In this document: positions 14,671 to 25,882 of the stretch, piece after piece
Position numbering within the stretch: position 1 is the first letter of the stretch
Layout: every line of letters starts with the position of its first letter
Assembly (NCBI RefSeq): GCF_048771995.1
Contig: NC_133028.1
Location: forward strand, 69,867,501-69,931,500
DNA length: 64,000 nucleotides
DNA from: Taeniopygia guttata
Taxonomy: Eukaryota; Chordata; Aves; Passeriformes; Estrildidae
Direction: 5' to 3'
Position numbers and translations under genes: made by a program
Notes under the pieces: generated by a model
Seen by the model: only the letters and a program-made list of their open reading frames with translations
The model's database searches: none
What the model was told of the DNA's origin: nothing

Positions 14671-14773
14671 CTGTTTTCTCCCCATTTACACACCAACATG
14701 GCCATTTCTGTTTTCTTGTCGGAGTTTTTTCCTTTCTTCTTTCTCTTCATACTGAGGACACTTTTTCCTGACC
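14671..14773 (-). CDS. AREG: AREG exon 5 (cytoplasmic tail and stop)
   Basis: Acceptor attccacag before 14773. The codon split with exon 4 gives Q, then VRKKCPQYEEKEERKKLRQENRN and so on to TAA at 14688-14686. A donor CAG|gtatga follows the stop at 14671/14670, so a further untranslated exon is expected, as in mammalian AREG. The exon is too short to stand out as an open frame; it was found by matching the KKLRQEN tail. Confidence 0.92.
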
Positions 14774-17700
14774 CTGTGGAATTATGGCATGTTAGAGATA
14801 ATTTTGAACCCTGATGCACATCCTGTTGTCACCAGCTACCCCATTCTCTGCAGCATTTAGACTGATGTTTTGAATCCTCAAGCAACTCCTTGGCACCAGG
14901 GAGTTTCAAGCAAGACAGTTTTTAAGCATTCAGCATCAAACAGTATCCTCTGATAAAATCAAGGAACCCCCGAACTAGATGTCAACACTTGTGCCTCACA
15001 AAGATAGAACTTCTTGGCTTAAACTAGATTAGGGAGCAAGCTGAAGAGAAGTTATTGCTGGGACTGAGCAAAGCACCAGGAGACTTTTTGGGTGACAGAT
15101 TTCCTAGCAGCTTGAATTTATAGCTGCAGAGACCACACTGCCTTCCTCCTTTCCACAGCAGAGCCCTGCAGGCTCAAATCTGGTCCCCGTCCCTTGAATA
15201 CGTAATAAGGAAGCTCCTTACTGATTTCCTCCCAGTTTCTTCAGTGTTTTCTAATGACTATTCCAAGCAGCTTCTCTGGAGAGGGTACAGATTAGCATGC
15301 TCCCACCTTGTGAGAGTTCAGAACATGAAGCAAATGCACTTCAGAAACTACCAATAATCATTGGCTCTTAGAGCACTACAGAACTGGTTATCTCTCCTAG
15401 CAGCAAGGAATGAGGCAGTGTTCAGAGAACAAGTGTTCATCCCAGCATTCTTCAAGTTCAGAGTTAAATATGAAGCAACACTGAAATGACAAAGCATACC
15501 TTGTTTCCTGAATTGCAGGAAAAGGTACAGCATGTACCCAATTCAGATGATGTGCTTCATCAAGATCTAAATTTAGACTGAACCTTGGAGTTACTATAAT
15601 ATCCCAAGCTCTATGGTGCTGGAGCTGCAGTGACAGAACTGCAGGACTGCTTATATTTAGTTTGTTATATGGTTTGAGACACATACCCAGGAAAGCTCTT
15701 TGAATTTATTTTCACCAGGACCCCAGATTCTGACAACCCACCACACTGACCTGCAGCAGCTGGTTCAGCTGAAATAGTGTTCCCTTCCTATTAACAGCAA
15801 GCAGAATTTGGGGCCACCAGCATTTGCCTCCCCACTTGCTTCCCCTCCAAGTGTAAGCATTTAAGCCCAGCAACATCCATTAACAGATGGACTCTCCAAG
15901 CACCATTTCCTACCCTCCACCTGTGCATGCAGCTGCTGGCTAATAGCCATGCATGAGGCTATCACATTGCTGCTTGCAGGTTTCTCCATCAGGATTAGGG
16001 AAGGTAATGCTGTGTCAGCATTAATTCTCCTTCTGGGCTTCCTGCTGTTGTTCTGCAGCACACTAACTACCCTGGCAAGAGCAGAAAGGCTCTTGGTTTA
16101 CAATATAAGTGTCACAGACCTTGCTTCTACCCTTCAGACATATCCAAGCTGGGATAAGAACTCATCCTTTCCAGCTGCTTTTCACAAAGGTAATTCAAAT
16201 GAGCCATGCGCATTCTGGGGTTATTGGGCACAGGCCCCACTCACACTTAAGGAAGACAGACACCAAAGAGGATAATACTTACTGCACTATCACGATGATA
16301 AGTACAGTAATGAAGCTGACGCTTGAGAGCAGCACAGCTACCACTACCAACACAGTCTTTGAGTAGTCTGCCACATCATTCTTCTTTTGAGTCTTCATGA
16401 ACTGTTCACCACAGCGCTCACCAAAAAAATCCTGATGACACCTGCAAGTAAATATTAACACAAGTTCTTATCAGCTCTTGTGCTGTCTGGAGCCAAGGAC
16501 ACCCACACATACTCAGACCTGACTTAGACATGATCCGAGTTTCCCATGAATCTTAAGGTGTTCACTTCAGAGCAGGTTCGTGAAATGCAGTCACTGCTCT
16601 AGCACAAGGTTTGTCAGCATTTCAACAAGTCGAGATTAGTTTGGGTGTGATGTTCCAGAAAGACACGCCTTTTCATTCTTTTGGTTTGAGTTTATGACCA
16701 ACTGATGAGTTCAGTGGCTTGTTATGCATCTCAGATTCCATCATCACTTAATTTACACGGCAGAAAGATTCTCAGTCAAAATACGGCAGGAGACGGACCT
16801 ATACCAAGTTGACACTGATTTTTTTCCTGTGAGCCCTCATATGCCTCTGTCTCATGGCAATGACACCTAACTCACAAGCTACAAGTAACTTACTTGCAGG
16901 TCACCATCTGGAGATGTTCTCGGTATATGCATTCTCCATGGATGCAAAAGTTTTTAAATTCCATTTCACAGGGTGTCCCTTTCTTCTTGTTTTTCCCTCT
17001 GTTTTTCTTTCTTCTTGATTTGCCAGCATTCTTCTCTCCCCCCCTCTTTGCTGGCTTGGGTTTAACCACAGGTTCAACTGAAAAGAGGACAACGATGACT
17101 TGGTATAGAAGTGCTAGAAAGCACAATTCTGAGAAAATTGAATCGAAGAATTTGGTGAGAGCAAGGAGAACCATCACCACAGGAGAATCTGTGACCAGGA
17201 AGCATAGGATGCAAGTGAGAATGCTGCTGGGCATCTCACACCCAGCACAAAGGCAGCAAGCTCAGCAACTCACTGAAGCACAACTCTGCTACCCTTAAGT
17301 CCTGTGCCATGCAGACCAGAGGCAGTAGGAGCAGATGAACCAAGAGCCACCAAAGATGAAAAGCAGCAGAGATGCAGGACCGCAGCATTTCCATAGCTTA
17401 AGACGCTTGAGAGCACCAGCACAATTTCAAGCAAAGGCCTGTAAAGAACAGGGAGTTCGTGGTAAGCCAAGCCATCCTCTAGTTTTGTATGGACTCAGGT
17501 GCCTGGCTAATGTCTCTAAACTCTCCATTTGCATCAGTGATGAAAGGCACTGTAACTCGCTAGATAGTCCTGGGCACTTGCCGAGGCAAAGCAGCTTGCT
17601 ATCCCGGTTGGCATACTCGCTCCTCCTAAACAACCTGCCGTGCTGTCTTCAGAAGGAGAGAGCTCCTTTCCAGTTCTCCTACTTTGTGAGAGATGCTGAG

Positions 17701-20443
17701 TGCAGGGAAGGAGTGAAGGCAAGAATCTGCAACAGTCAGACTATTTATTCTGCCGCTTACTGCTGCCCCTCATTATCTCAATTAGGACAAACCTCTAGAA
17801 GAGTGTGGTTTAAAATCCTGGTGACTTAGTAGCCCTTGGATTTAAGGAAGGGCAATCACGTTCCTTTCGCTGAGGAGAACAAACCAGCCGCTGACTGAGG
17901 GTCAGAAGCTCCAGAGTTGTCCCATTCAGCAATCCAAGTTCAACAGCACTACTTTGGACTAATGGCACAGCAAGCTTTTCCAAGAACCCTCCCCCTGCAC
18001 TTCTAGCCCTAAACCAGCCCTGGCAGTGCAGCAGGGCTGCTCAGGAGCAACAGTTACCTGGGGGATTTAAACAGGGCCTAGGAAACAGCAGAGCTATTTA
18101 CAACAAGCTTCAGTTTTGCTCTTGTGCTCTGAAGACCTAATGAAAATCATTTTTGGGTGATTAATATTTGAGCCACAGCTCTATGCATACAGGCAGTCAC
18201 CACAATAGGGCACAACTGGATCTAACTACTTCCTAACCCTGTATTTCTGGTGCTGAGAGCCCATTCAAAGAAACAAGGTGTAGGTCACTGTTGTCTAGAC
18301 AGCTGATCATTTTCACTTCTAGAGCAACAAGCCTGGCTTGAAGTTACTTAAAAGCAAAAATGCCTTCAGCAACCAGAAGTCTGATTAAAACGGTATGAGC
18401 TATATTAATATGCAAACAAGGTACACCGTTCCTGCAGCAAGGTTTCCTGTGCCTGGAAGTGTGAGCCGACTCCTGACAGTCAAAGGCCCCTGTTCCATCC
18501 CGTCTGACTTGATCTTTAGGTTCTCGCTTTCATAATTGAGGCTGCTTCCCTGCCTCCCTCTCCCAGGCTCAGCTTGTCAGCTCCATCTCTGTGTCCCTGT
18601 CTGCAGGCTGCATGGCCAGGAAAGCCATCCACAGCTGAATCATAACAGCTTCAAGGTTTATCCACAGATAAACCTCACGCCAAGCAGAGAAGCTGGTCTA
18701 CAAACCAACCACCTTAGGTAACAAGTCTGGTTTCTGTGCAGTTAAGTCAACACTTCAGTCACCAAGCCAGTAGTTTGACAGGCTAAGCTGCTAGATCACA
18801 CCAACAGGTGCGGCTCCCCAGAGACCTTCACAAGGAACTTCAGCAGAAGTCCACCAATTCCCTTAAGTGACCACAGAGAGCGTGTTCTCACTTAATTTAA
18901 GAGGTCCTTTAGTCACATTCAAGTCTCAGGGTGCCTCTGCAGGAAAATCAGTAGTCAGATTCACCCTGGAGGCAATGGGACCAGCCTACTCACACCTATT
19001 GAGGTTCAAATCACTTGTAGATACCTGGCTTGTACTGCATCTACACTCAGCCCAGAACCAACAAAATACTCCCATTCCCACAGTAAGGTGGAATGCTCAG
19101 ATCTCCTCACAGCTCAGCAAGTGGGAAAATTACAATAAATACACACAACAGCTATTGACAGTGAAGCATTGGCCTAAAGATGCTTAACAAACTTTCCTGT
19201 GGCCACTTAAGGGATTTAAGTATCTGCTTTCCCAAGAAAACTTCAGTTGACTCTAACCCAAATAAGCCACCATCAAAAATTACCCAGAAAAATTCTTGCA
19301 GCAAGACAGACAACTTGATGTAAAACAAACCTTTAGGGCCAAAGAGCACCTATAAATTCCACGGATGCTTCTACACTAAGCAGGTGGTCGCTACAGTCCT
19401 CCTGTGAGGTTTATCAGAAATACAGCTTCACACAGCAACCTACCGGCTGGCCGATAGCTTCCACACACCCTGGGTACATGATGGAAACGCTAGGTTTCCA
19501 CCCCTGACAGCTATTTCCAAAGCAGCAGCTTCAAGCACAAGCACTTTTTTTTGCTCCAAAGTCGACGAGCTAAGCATAGCAGCGCTTACAAGAAAAGGCG
19601 TAAGCTGGGACTCGCAAGTTGCGAGATCCCAGTCCCAGGGCCGCCGACTCACCACGGATCAAGTCGTCCACGATGTACTGGTGGACGGGCGGCGCCTCCT
19701 CGTACTCCTCCTCATCCTCCTCGTAGTCAGGACCCGGCACGGGCTCGCCCTCGCGGCTCCCGGGCTCCCGCTCCTCGTGCCGCTGCGGCTCCGTAGCGTT
19801 GGGCGAGGACCCGGCGGCCGCTCGGTTCGCTTTGAGGGAAGGGAAGAGGACGCCGTGAGCGGGACGGGGGCGGGCAGAGGGGTCGCCGCCGAGCGCGGCA
19901 CCGCGGGGTCCCTCAGCCGCGCCGCGGGGACCCTCAGCCGCACCGCGGGGACCCTCAGCGGCACCGCGGGGGTCCCTCAGCGGCACCGCGGGGGTCCCTC
20001 AGCCGCGCCGCGGGGACCCTCAGCCGCACCGCGGGGACCCTCAGCGGCACCGCGGGGACCCTCAGCGGCACCGCGGGGGTCCCTCAGCCGCGCCGCGGCG
20101 CCGCGGGGGTCCCTCAGCCGCGCCGCCGGGTCCCTCAGCGGCACCGCGGGGTCCCTCAGCGGCACCGCCGGGTCCCTCAGCGGCACCGCCGGGTCCCTCA
20201 GCGGCACCGCGGGGTCCCTCAGCGGCACCGCGGGGTCCCTCAGCGGCACCGCGGGGACCCTCAGCGGCCGCGGCGTCCCTCACGCGCCTCAGCGCTTTCC
20301 CGCCCACGGCCGCCGCGCGCGGGCTGCCCTCAGGCGCGAGCCCCCCCCCACAAGCCCTCAGGGTCTCCCCCGAATCCCGGTCTCCCCCCAAATCCCGCAC
20401 CTGCCAGCACGGCCAGCGCCGCCATCAGCACCACGGCCCTCAT
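14686..20443 (-). CDS. AREG: Amphiregulin precursor, five coding exons
   Basis: EGF-family ligand precursor for EGFR. Seen: exons 20401-20443, 19653-19829, 16894-17077, 16283-16441 and 14686-14773 join with consistent phases (1,1,2,2) into 216 codons plus stop. Residues 1-14 form a hydrophobic signal peptide. Residues 16-73 are an acidic propeptide with one N-glycosylation sequon (N25) and a DYEEDEEEYEE stretch followed by YIVDDLIR, which resembles the propeptide end of mammalian AREG. Residues about 93-107 are a lysine/arginine-rich heparin-binding type tract. The EGF domain has cysteines at 110, 118, 123, 134, 136 and 145 with canonical spacing. Residues 164-187 are the membrane helix, and the tail ends in KKLRQENRNGHVGV, matching the KKLRQENGN core of mammalian AREG. 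At 216 residues it is shorter than human AREG (252), the difference lying mainly in the propeptide. The start codon has a purine at -3. Downstream neighbour of EREG in the same orientation. Confidence 0.95.
16283..16441 (-). CDS. AREG: AREG coding exon 4 (end of EGF domain and membrane helix)
   Basis: Acceptor ttacttgcag before 16441, donor CA|gtaagt after 16283. 159 bases, phase 2 to phase 2. It encodes CHQDFFGERCGE, a 17-residue juxtamembrane stalk where shedding is expected, and a valine/leucine/isoleucine-rich helix. Confidence 0.96.
16894..17077 (-). CDS. AREG: AREG coding exon 3 (basic tract and first part of EGF domain)
   Basis: Acceptor ctcttttcag before 17077, donor AA|gtaagt after 16894. 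184 bases, phase 1 to phase 2. It encodes VEPVVKPKPAK, a lysine/arginine cluster and EGF cysteines 1-4, including NFCIHGEC, identical to the mammalian AREG core. Confidence 0.96.
19653..19829 (-). CDS. AREG: AREG coding exon 2 (propeptide)
   Basis: The acceptor is a pyrimidine-rich tract ending tcaaag before 19829; the donor is G|gtgagt after 19653. 177 bases, phase 1 to phase 1. It encodes the acidic propeptide with the NAT sequon and the YIVDDL segment shared with mammalian AREG. Closely spaced tyrosines within acidic residues are possible tyrosine sulphation sites (inference). Confidence 0.93.
19899..20280. repeat. GC-rich 21-bp minisatellite in AREG intron 1
   Basis: About 17 tandem units of roughly 21 bp built on ccctcagcggcaccgcgggg. 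Variants are cgc/ggc and gcc/acc, with t or a after the G run. Units 1-4 and 5-8 show the same variant order, suggesting a four-unit higher-order duplication. A G or C run recurs in each unit on both strands. The repeat alone creates the long open frames seen here on both strands (431 codons on plus), which are not genes. Confidence 0.95.
20401..20443 (-). CDS. AREG: AREG coding exon 1 (signal peptide)
   Basis: ATG at 20443-20441 opens 14 codons (MRAVVLMAALAVLA) plus one base, ending at a GT donor (gtgcgg) at 20400. It is a classic secretion signal core. The upstream CATAAAG box lies about 130 bp away, and the phase-1 end matches exon 2. Confidence 0.92.
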
Positions 20444-20543
20444 CGTCCGTCCCGGGGCGGGTGGCGACTGAGACACTGAGAGAAGGAGGGGGAAAAAGGA
20501 GTCGCCGTAGCACAACAGGTGCCGGCGGCGCACTGCGCTCCAT

Positions 20544-20637
20544 GAGGAGCCGCCTGCCGCCGCCGCCCACTTTATGGGCGGCTGGAGCTGGGGGCGCGGA
20601 CGTGGAGCGGCGTCAGAGGGGCGGGGCGGGGCGGGAT
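20544..20637 (-). promoter_or_regulatory. AREG core promoter
   Basis: A TATA-like CATAAAG lies at 20576-20570 on the minus strand, about 130 bp upstream of the ATG, putting transcription start near 20540. Upstream, at about 20616-20636, are overlapping GC boxes (ggggcggggcggggcggg), with a CGTCA half-CRE at 20612-20616. Directly beyond, at about 20638, a CR1 fragment begins, so unique proximal promoter sequence is only about 60 bp. Confidence 0.7.
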
Positions 20638-20864
20638 CGTAGAATCCCAGAATCACAGGCTGATAGAAACACCGAATCTCACAATAATTTTTTTTTTTTG
20701 TTGTTGTTGCAAAGGACATTGAATACCACCTCATCCCACCCCCTGCCACGGGCAAGGACACCTTCTACTAGACCAGGTCGCTCCAAACCCCGTCCGACCA
20801 GCCTGGCCTTGAGCACCTCCAGGGATCGGGCGCCCACAGCTTCCCTGGGCAGCCTGGATCCCGC
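20638..20864 (-). repeat. CR1 LINE 3'-end fragment
   Basis: Read on plus, it runs from tagaatcccagaatcacagg through cccctgccacgggcaaggac, ctactagaccaggtcgctcc and ccagggatcgggcgcccaca to gggcagcctg. This is the complement of the CR1 3' end. The 3' terminus faces AREG. An inserted T-rich run (20690-20707, tttttttttttgttgttgttg type) interrupts it. The fragment is 5' truncated and non-coding. Confidence 0.85.
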
Positions 20865-21235
20865 GGGGAGCACGGAGTCGGGACAGCGCCGAGTTATTGC
20901 GGGCACACCCGTCTGTCGGCTGGCTCCGTGCTCCTTGCTCTCCCGCATCTCCCCGAGAAGTGTTTTCCAGCGATAAACCCGGTAATGAACACCACCTTCC
21001 CCCCCCTCGCCTCGCTGGTTGCGTCTCTCTGAGCGGCTCATGAGTAAGGGCTGAGTAAGCGGCAGCACCCACCCATCGGGCAGGGTCAAATGTGCTCCTC
21101 GGGGGCACTGCCACTCACAGCTGCCCGCAGGACACCTGCCCCGAGGTGCACTCCCCGGAGGGCACCTCCCCACGGACACCTCTCCGGGCTGCTGTGTGAA
21201 GAAGCGGGAAGCAGACCTGCTGAAAGATCCCCAAA
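20865..21235. promoter_or_regulatory. GC-rich unique block between two CR1 copies, upstream of AREG
   Basis: CpG-containing, non-repetitive sequence caught between two CR1 fragments. It may be the displaced distal part of the AREG promoter. No exon was recognised; the open frames here have no family match. Confidence 0.35.
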
Positions 21236-21478
21236 CTACCAAGGTTGGAAGGGACCTGTAACACCACCGAGTCCAACCATCAACCCAGCACTGCCACTGT
21301 AAACCCCAAACCACTGAACCATATTGCCCAGCGCCAGATCCAGATGCTTCTTGAACACCTCCAGGGATGGTGAGTCCACCACCTCCCTGGGTGAACAATT
21401 CCAGTGCCTGAGCACCTAAACGGTGAAAACATTATTCTAGTATCCAATCTGGTCTCTCTTAAGGCCACTTATTTTAGT
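21236..21478 (-). repeat. CR1 LINE 3'-end fragment
   Basis: On plus it reads accaaggttggaagggacct, then gagtccaaccatcaacccag, ccagggatggtgagtccacc and attattctagtatccaatct, the complement of the CR1 3' region. It is diverged and 5' truncated, in the same orientation as the copy at 20638. Confidence 0.85.
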
Positions 21479-24400
21479 ACTCTCACTGCAGGCACAGCAG
21501 AAGAGACCAGGTGCTCAACATCGCTACAACCTCCTTTCAGGTAGTTGTAGAAGGAACTGCTGCTTTGAGGGGAGAAGAACTGGGGCAGCAGGTTGTAACG
21601 TGCTGGTCTAGCATAGGAACCCAGAGAAGCCCAGGGAGTCAAGGATGAAGGCACTGGTACCCCCTGCTTCGGTCTCATGGCACAGCAAGCTGGGAGAGCA
21701 GCAGGCAGCAATTCTGCCTTGGGAAAGCAGGATTTGGACCTTTTAACTGAAAGAGGACAGAATGTTACTCACAGCTCAGGAAGCTGATGGAGCCTTTGCT
21801 CGAGGTGGCAGAGATCCAAGTGGTTCAGTCATTGAACCTTCTCCCTTCTTCCACGGGCACACACACGATATGTGGTTCCTGGTGCCTTTGCCATGTCACG
21901 CCAATTCTGAGAGGCAATGCCAAAGAGGTCTGGAAAAGGAGATGCTGAATCAGTCACTCAGTTGTTAAGATGACAGAGACAGCTCCAGCAAACCTTTGAC
22001 TGTCCTTTTGCGCAACAGACACTGTCTGAAAGCGCTGGCATAAGCTGACACTTTACTTCTGGGGTTTTTGTCGTGTATCCCCTTTGTTGTCTGTCCTCAG
22101 AGGCACAGCAGAGAAAAGGCAAATCCTCACTGCAACCCCACGTCAGAGAGCTCTGCAGGCAGTCAACAAGCAGCTCCTGGGCTATTTGGGGGACAGTCAG
22201 GGGATTCACAGGGTTCCTCCTTTCCCCCTTGGACTGGAATTTCCCTTCCTGCAAGACCTTTGTAAGTCTCAGTGCTTGGAGTTCACAGAGATCATTTGCA
22301 TGTGAGGGGAGTTTCTCCAGAGGCAGAGACTTTGGGGTCTCTTCTGCTGAAACATGAGGTTGGTGATTTGAGAATGGCCAAAGCAAGGTTTGTCAGCCAG
22401 GAATCCTCTCTCTCTTCCTCCCTCTTCCTGGTGTGCTCAAGCCTGGCTTCCTCAGCCAGGCACCACAGCTTTCCCCACAAATTTTCTTTTTTTCAGCTGT
22501 TAAAACAAAATATTTCTCCCATTCTTTATATCAGAGATTCACTGGAAACATTTTAGTTTTTTTAAGCCCAGTCTGAGAAATATACTGAGCACTGAACACT
22601 CCAGTCCCATTTGCTGCACTTGGCAAACTGCTGAGCAATTGGAAGAGGCTTAGCGGGGGAAAGGTTGCATGTCCCAAGTGCAATTGCCCGTGTTACCTGC
22701 ACTGTTTGGAGACCAAACACAGCATATCCAGCAGCTGACTCACCGTGTTCCCTCTCTTCTCCAGTCTCCAGCTGATAGCTCCATCTCACTGACTGCCAGC
22801 AGCGAGGAGTTTGGCTTGCCATGTTTTGAAGTTGCCATTTCATCAACTTCCTCCTGCTAGTCCTCCCTGTGAGCTTGAAGAAGAAGGGGCAGCCTGGTAT
22901 CAACCAGCACAACTCCCCAAAGTCCAGAAAGTGCAGCCAGATGGTGATGGGTACCCAGTTATGCATGGAGAGGTTCCAGTAGGACATCAGGGGAGCTCTT
23001 CCCAAATGGCAGCCTCCTGGGCAAGCCCTGCTTGGCTGTTTCTTGGAGAGAACACCCTCCAGATACCACACATTTCAGGGCATTCTGAGTGGGATCTGCC
23101 ACAAGCCCCAGTTCTGTGTGCTGTGAAGTAAAGGCACTAACCTTGGCCGTTGCCCTCTTCCAGGACTGGAAGGACATTTGGATTCTGTTCCCAGGATGAA
23201 CTTCCAGAGGGTAACCCCAGATGTGGTGCAAGGAGGAGCAGCCTTGAGGGGGGCTGCAAGGCTCAGCCCCCCGGGCTGCCCCACTGCACGGGGGCCTTGT
23301 GGTTGCTGGGGCTGCAAGGGCAGGGCTCACCTTTGGGAAGGTGCTGGCTCCCTGTGGATGCAGAGTGCCACCTACTGAGCCACCGCTCGCTCCCGGCAGC
23401 ACCCGGGGTTTTCTGGCAGGACACCCAGGCTGGAGCTGCTGCTCAGAGAGTCCTTGTTTCGGCTCTTCCATGAGGTTGGTCCCAGGGAACAGCCCCAAAG
23501 GCTGGCGAGATCAAACGGGTACAGCTTACAGATGAGCGGGGAACCTGTGCAGGGGGCTGTGTGCTCAGGCACAGCTCCTGGCACCTGCCCTGAGCCAGAC
23601 CTGATTTTCCATAGGCTGGCAGTGAAGTGAGACGAGATGGGCTCAGGAGCCTGGCTAGTCCTCCCTGGGCCTCGACCATCGTTTTGAAAACCTTCAGCAC
23701 AGACTGGGCTCAGACAGCACCTGGCAGCACCCAGTGCAGGTGACATAGTTGATATCTTCTTGCCCCTCAGATCCCTGTTTGTGGAACAGGGGGTGGGCAG
23801 CTCACAGCCATCACTTCCCAGCTGTGCCGTGATCATCCAGGGCATAGGCATGGACTTGTGGAGAAGCTGTGCCACCCATGCTGACAGCTGCCAGGCCTTG
23901 GACATCATTGCTTCCAGCAGAGTCTGAGTGCCTTCTGGGATCTTATTCACTCTCTTTACTTTTGATAAAACCCCTGAGAAATGCGTGAAGGGAAAGGAAG
24001 TACCTGAAATACCATCCCATTAATGTTCTTCACTGACATCAAATGTTTATTTTGCAAGGGCAGGCACAGCTGACCTGGTGTTTGAACATGAGTTATCCTT
24101 TTTCATCCATCCAGCTGAGAACAGGTGGAAAAGGGTAATGACTCAAACCGGAGTGGTGTCTGTCTGGGCAGCTCACCAGACTTTCACTTCACTTGTGAGC
24201 TGCAGACACCACTATCTGCTGCTATCAGCAGCTCCCTCACAGGCAGGGAGGGAGCTTTGAAGTGAGGCATGTGTGACTCCGGTTCCTGCTGATGTAAATC
24301 AAGATTGCTGTAATAAAGAGCATGCAAGTACACAGCCAGGGTGTAGGGGAGGAAGGAAGGGAAAGGCCTGGATATTGCTTTTCTGGATATTGGTAGAGTT

Positions 24401-25868
24401 TGTTGGCCTGCAGGTGTTGAGGTGGCTGTGCTTCCCTGCTGAGAAAGCCCTCAGCTAAGAACCATTTTGCTAAGACGGTGACTTCTCCCTGTGCTCTGCT
24501 CCTTTCCTGGGGACTTAAATGAAGCAGGGGTTGCCTGAGTAAAACATGTCCAGAAAGAGAAGAATTTATACATTGTTCTCCCAGGAAAGTCTGCCCACTG
24601 CTCTGTATTTTCCAACATTCCACATTTGAGCATGTCTTTTGGAGCATGTCTAAGGAGAAAAAACAAAAGGAACAGAATCTGTTGGCCCTGTGATGACAAG
24701 ATTTCGTAAAATTTTCTGTCCCTTACAGCAATACAAATGGAAAAAGTCCCTCCTGAAAATCTAAGGGGTACCTTCTCAGACAACATCAACTCCTGGGACC
24801 CAGAGCACCCCTGCTTAATCTGATGAAACGCACAGCAGTGCTAAGGAATGCGATGCTACCAAATGACAGCAGTGGGACTTTACTCTTGCTTTCCACAGGC
24901 TTTCCTGAATGGCAGGCAGTGGGGAACTCAGCCTGATCATTTGCAAAGCACCCTGTGCCATGTGGCTCCAGTTGCTGCATCTCACTGGCACTGGGCAGAG
25001 GTCAGCAGGACATGCCCAGCTTCAGGGATGGGATAAACGTGCTGCAAACCTGCCCAGGACAGCCATCCTGCTGCCTGCTAGGAAGACTTCTGGGAAGTTG
25101 CCTGTCCTGGGCTTCAGAGGCTCCATTTTTCACACAGCATGCACTGAGCAGCTCTCCTTTGACCAAACACATCCTCCAGCACTCACCCACTCATTTTTGT
25201 GCACTGGCTCAACCTGCAAATGCTTGGGGGCACATGCTGACCCCAGCAGTAATTTTAAGGGCCTGAAGCCAGGACGTGGGTGAAGCAATACTGGATTTAC
25301 ACTAGAATGAGGAGCTGCCCCTCAGCTAACAATCTTCTTCTCTAAAATACCACATCCTGCCATGCTGAACTGAAAATTGCTGCCCTTTCTTCTATTTCCC
25401 TGAGGCAATTAGCAAGAAGTTCTCCCAGGACGCTCTGAAGAGGGCAAGCTCGTGGCTATCCCCGTGTGCAGCCCAAGTCAGGCTCCCCAGTGGTACCCCA
25501 GTGCAAAGCCACCCTGCTGACAGCACTGCACAGAAGAGAGAAGATGCTTTAGATAGGAATCTCTAAGGACACAAAGGCTCAGCTGCTGTAGCCAGTGCCT
25601 GACACTCATTTACCTGGCAACATTACTGTAGCCCTTTACCTTCAGAATGACAGCTCTTCACCTGCAGTGCACACTATTTTACATATTCAGCTTACCACAC
25701 CATTCTTAGATGAGCAAAATCATCCAGTCATCTCTCTAGCATCTCCACATTGCAGCCCACAACAGTGCCTGGCTGAGGAGAGCACCCAGCTCATCACCTC
25801 CCAAAGGTGTATGGAGCTACTGGATCATTCTGCAAGGGCTCAAGGGGTCCTCATTCTAAAGAGAAGAG

Positions 25869-25882
25869 AAAAAAAAAAAAAA
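25869..25882. repeat. Poly-A tract
   Basis: A14 run in intergenic sequence. Confidence 0.85.

Noticed and set aside
16894..17298. 134-codon plus-strand frame
   Set aside because: Antisense shadow of AREG exon 3 and its intron.
19681..20976. 431-codon plus-strand open frame
   Set aside because: It is antisense to AREG exons 1-2, runs through the minisatellite, promoter and CR1, and is open because of GC-rich repeats without stops. No domain.
20679..21398. 239-codon minus-strand frame
   Set aside because: Lies in CR1 3'-end sequence and the GC-rich block; not the reverse transcriptase part of CR1 and no family match.
22562..23950. Overlapping minus-strand frames of 169, 179 and 192 codons
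   Set aside because: Several frames on one strand are open at once, as expected from composition. No signal peptide, domain, repeat structure or splice sites seen.
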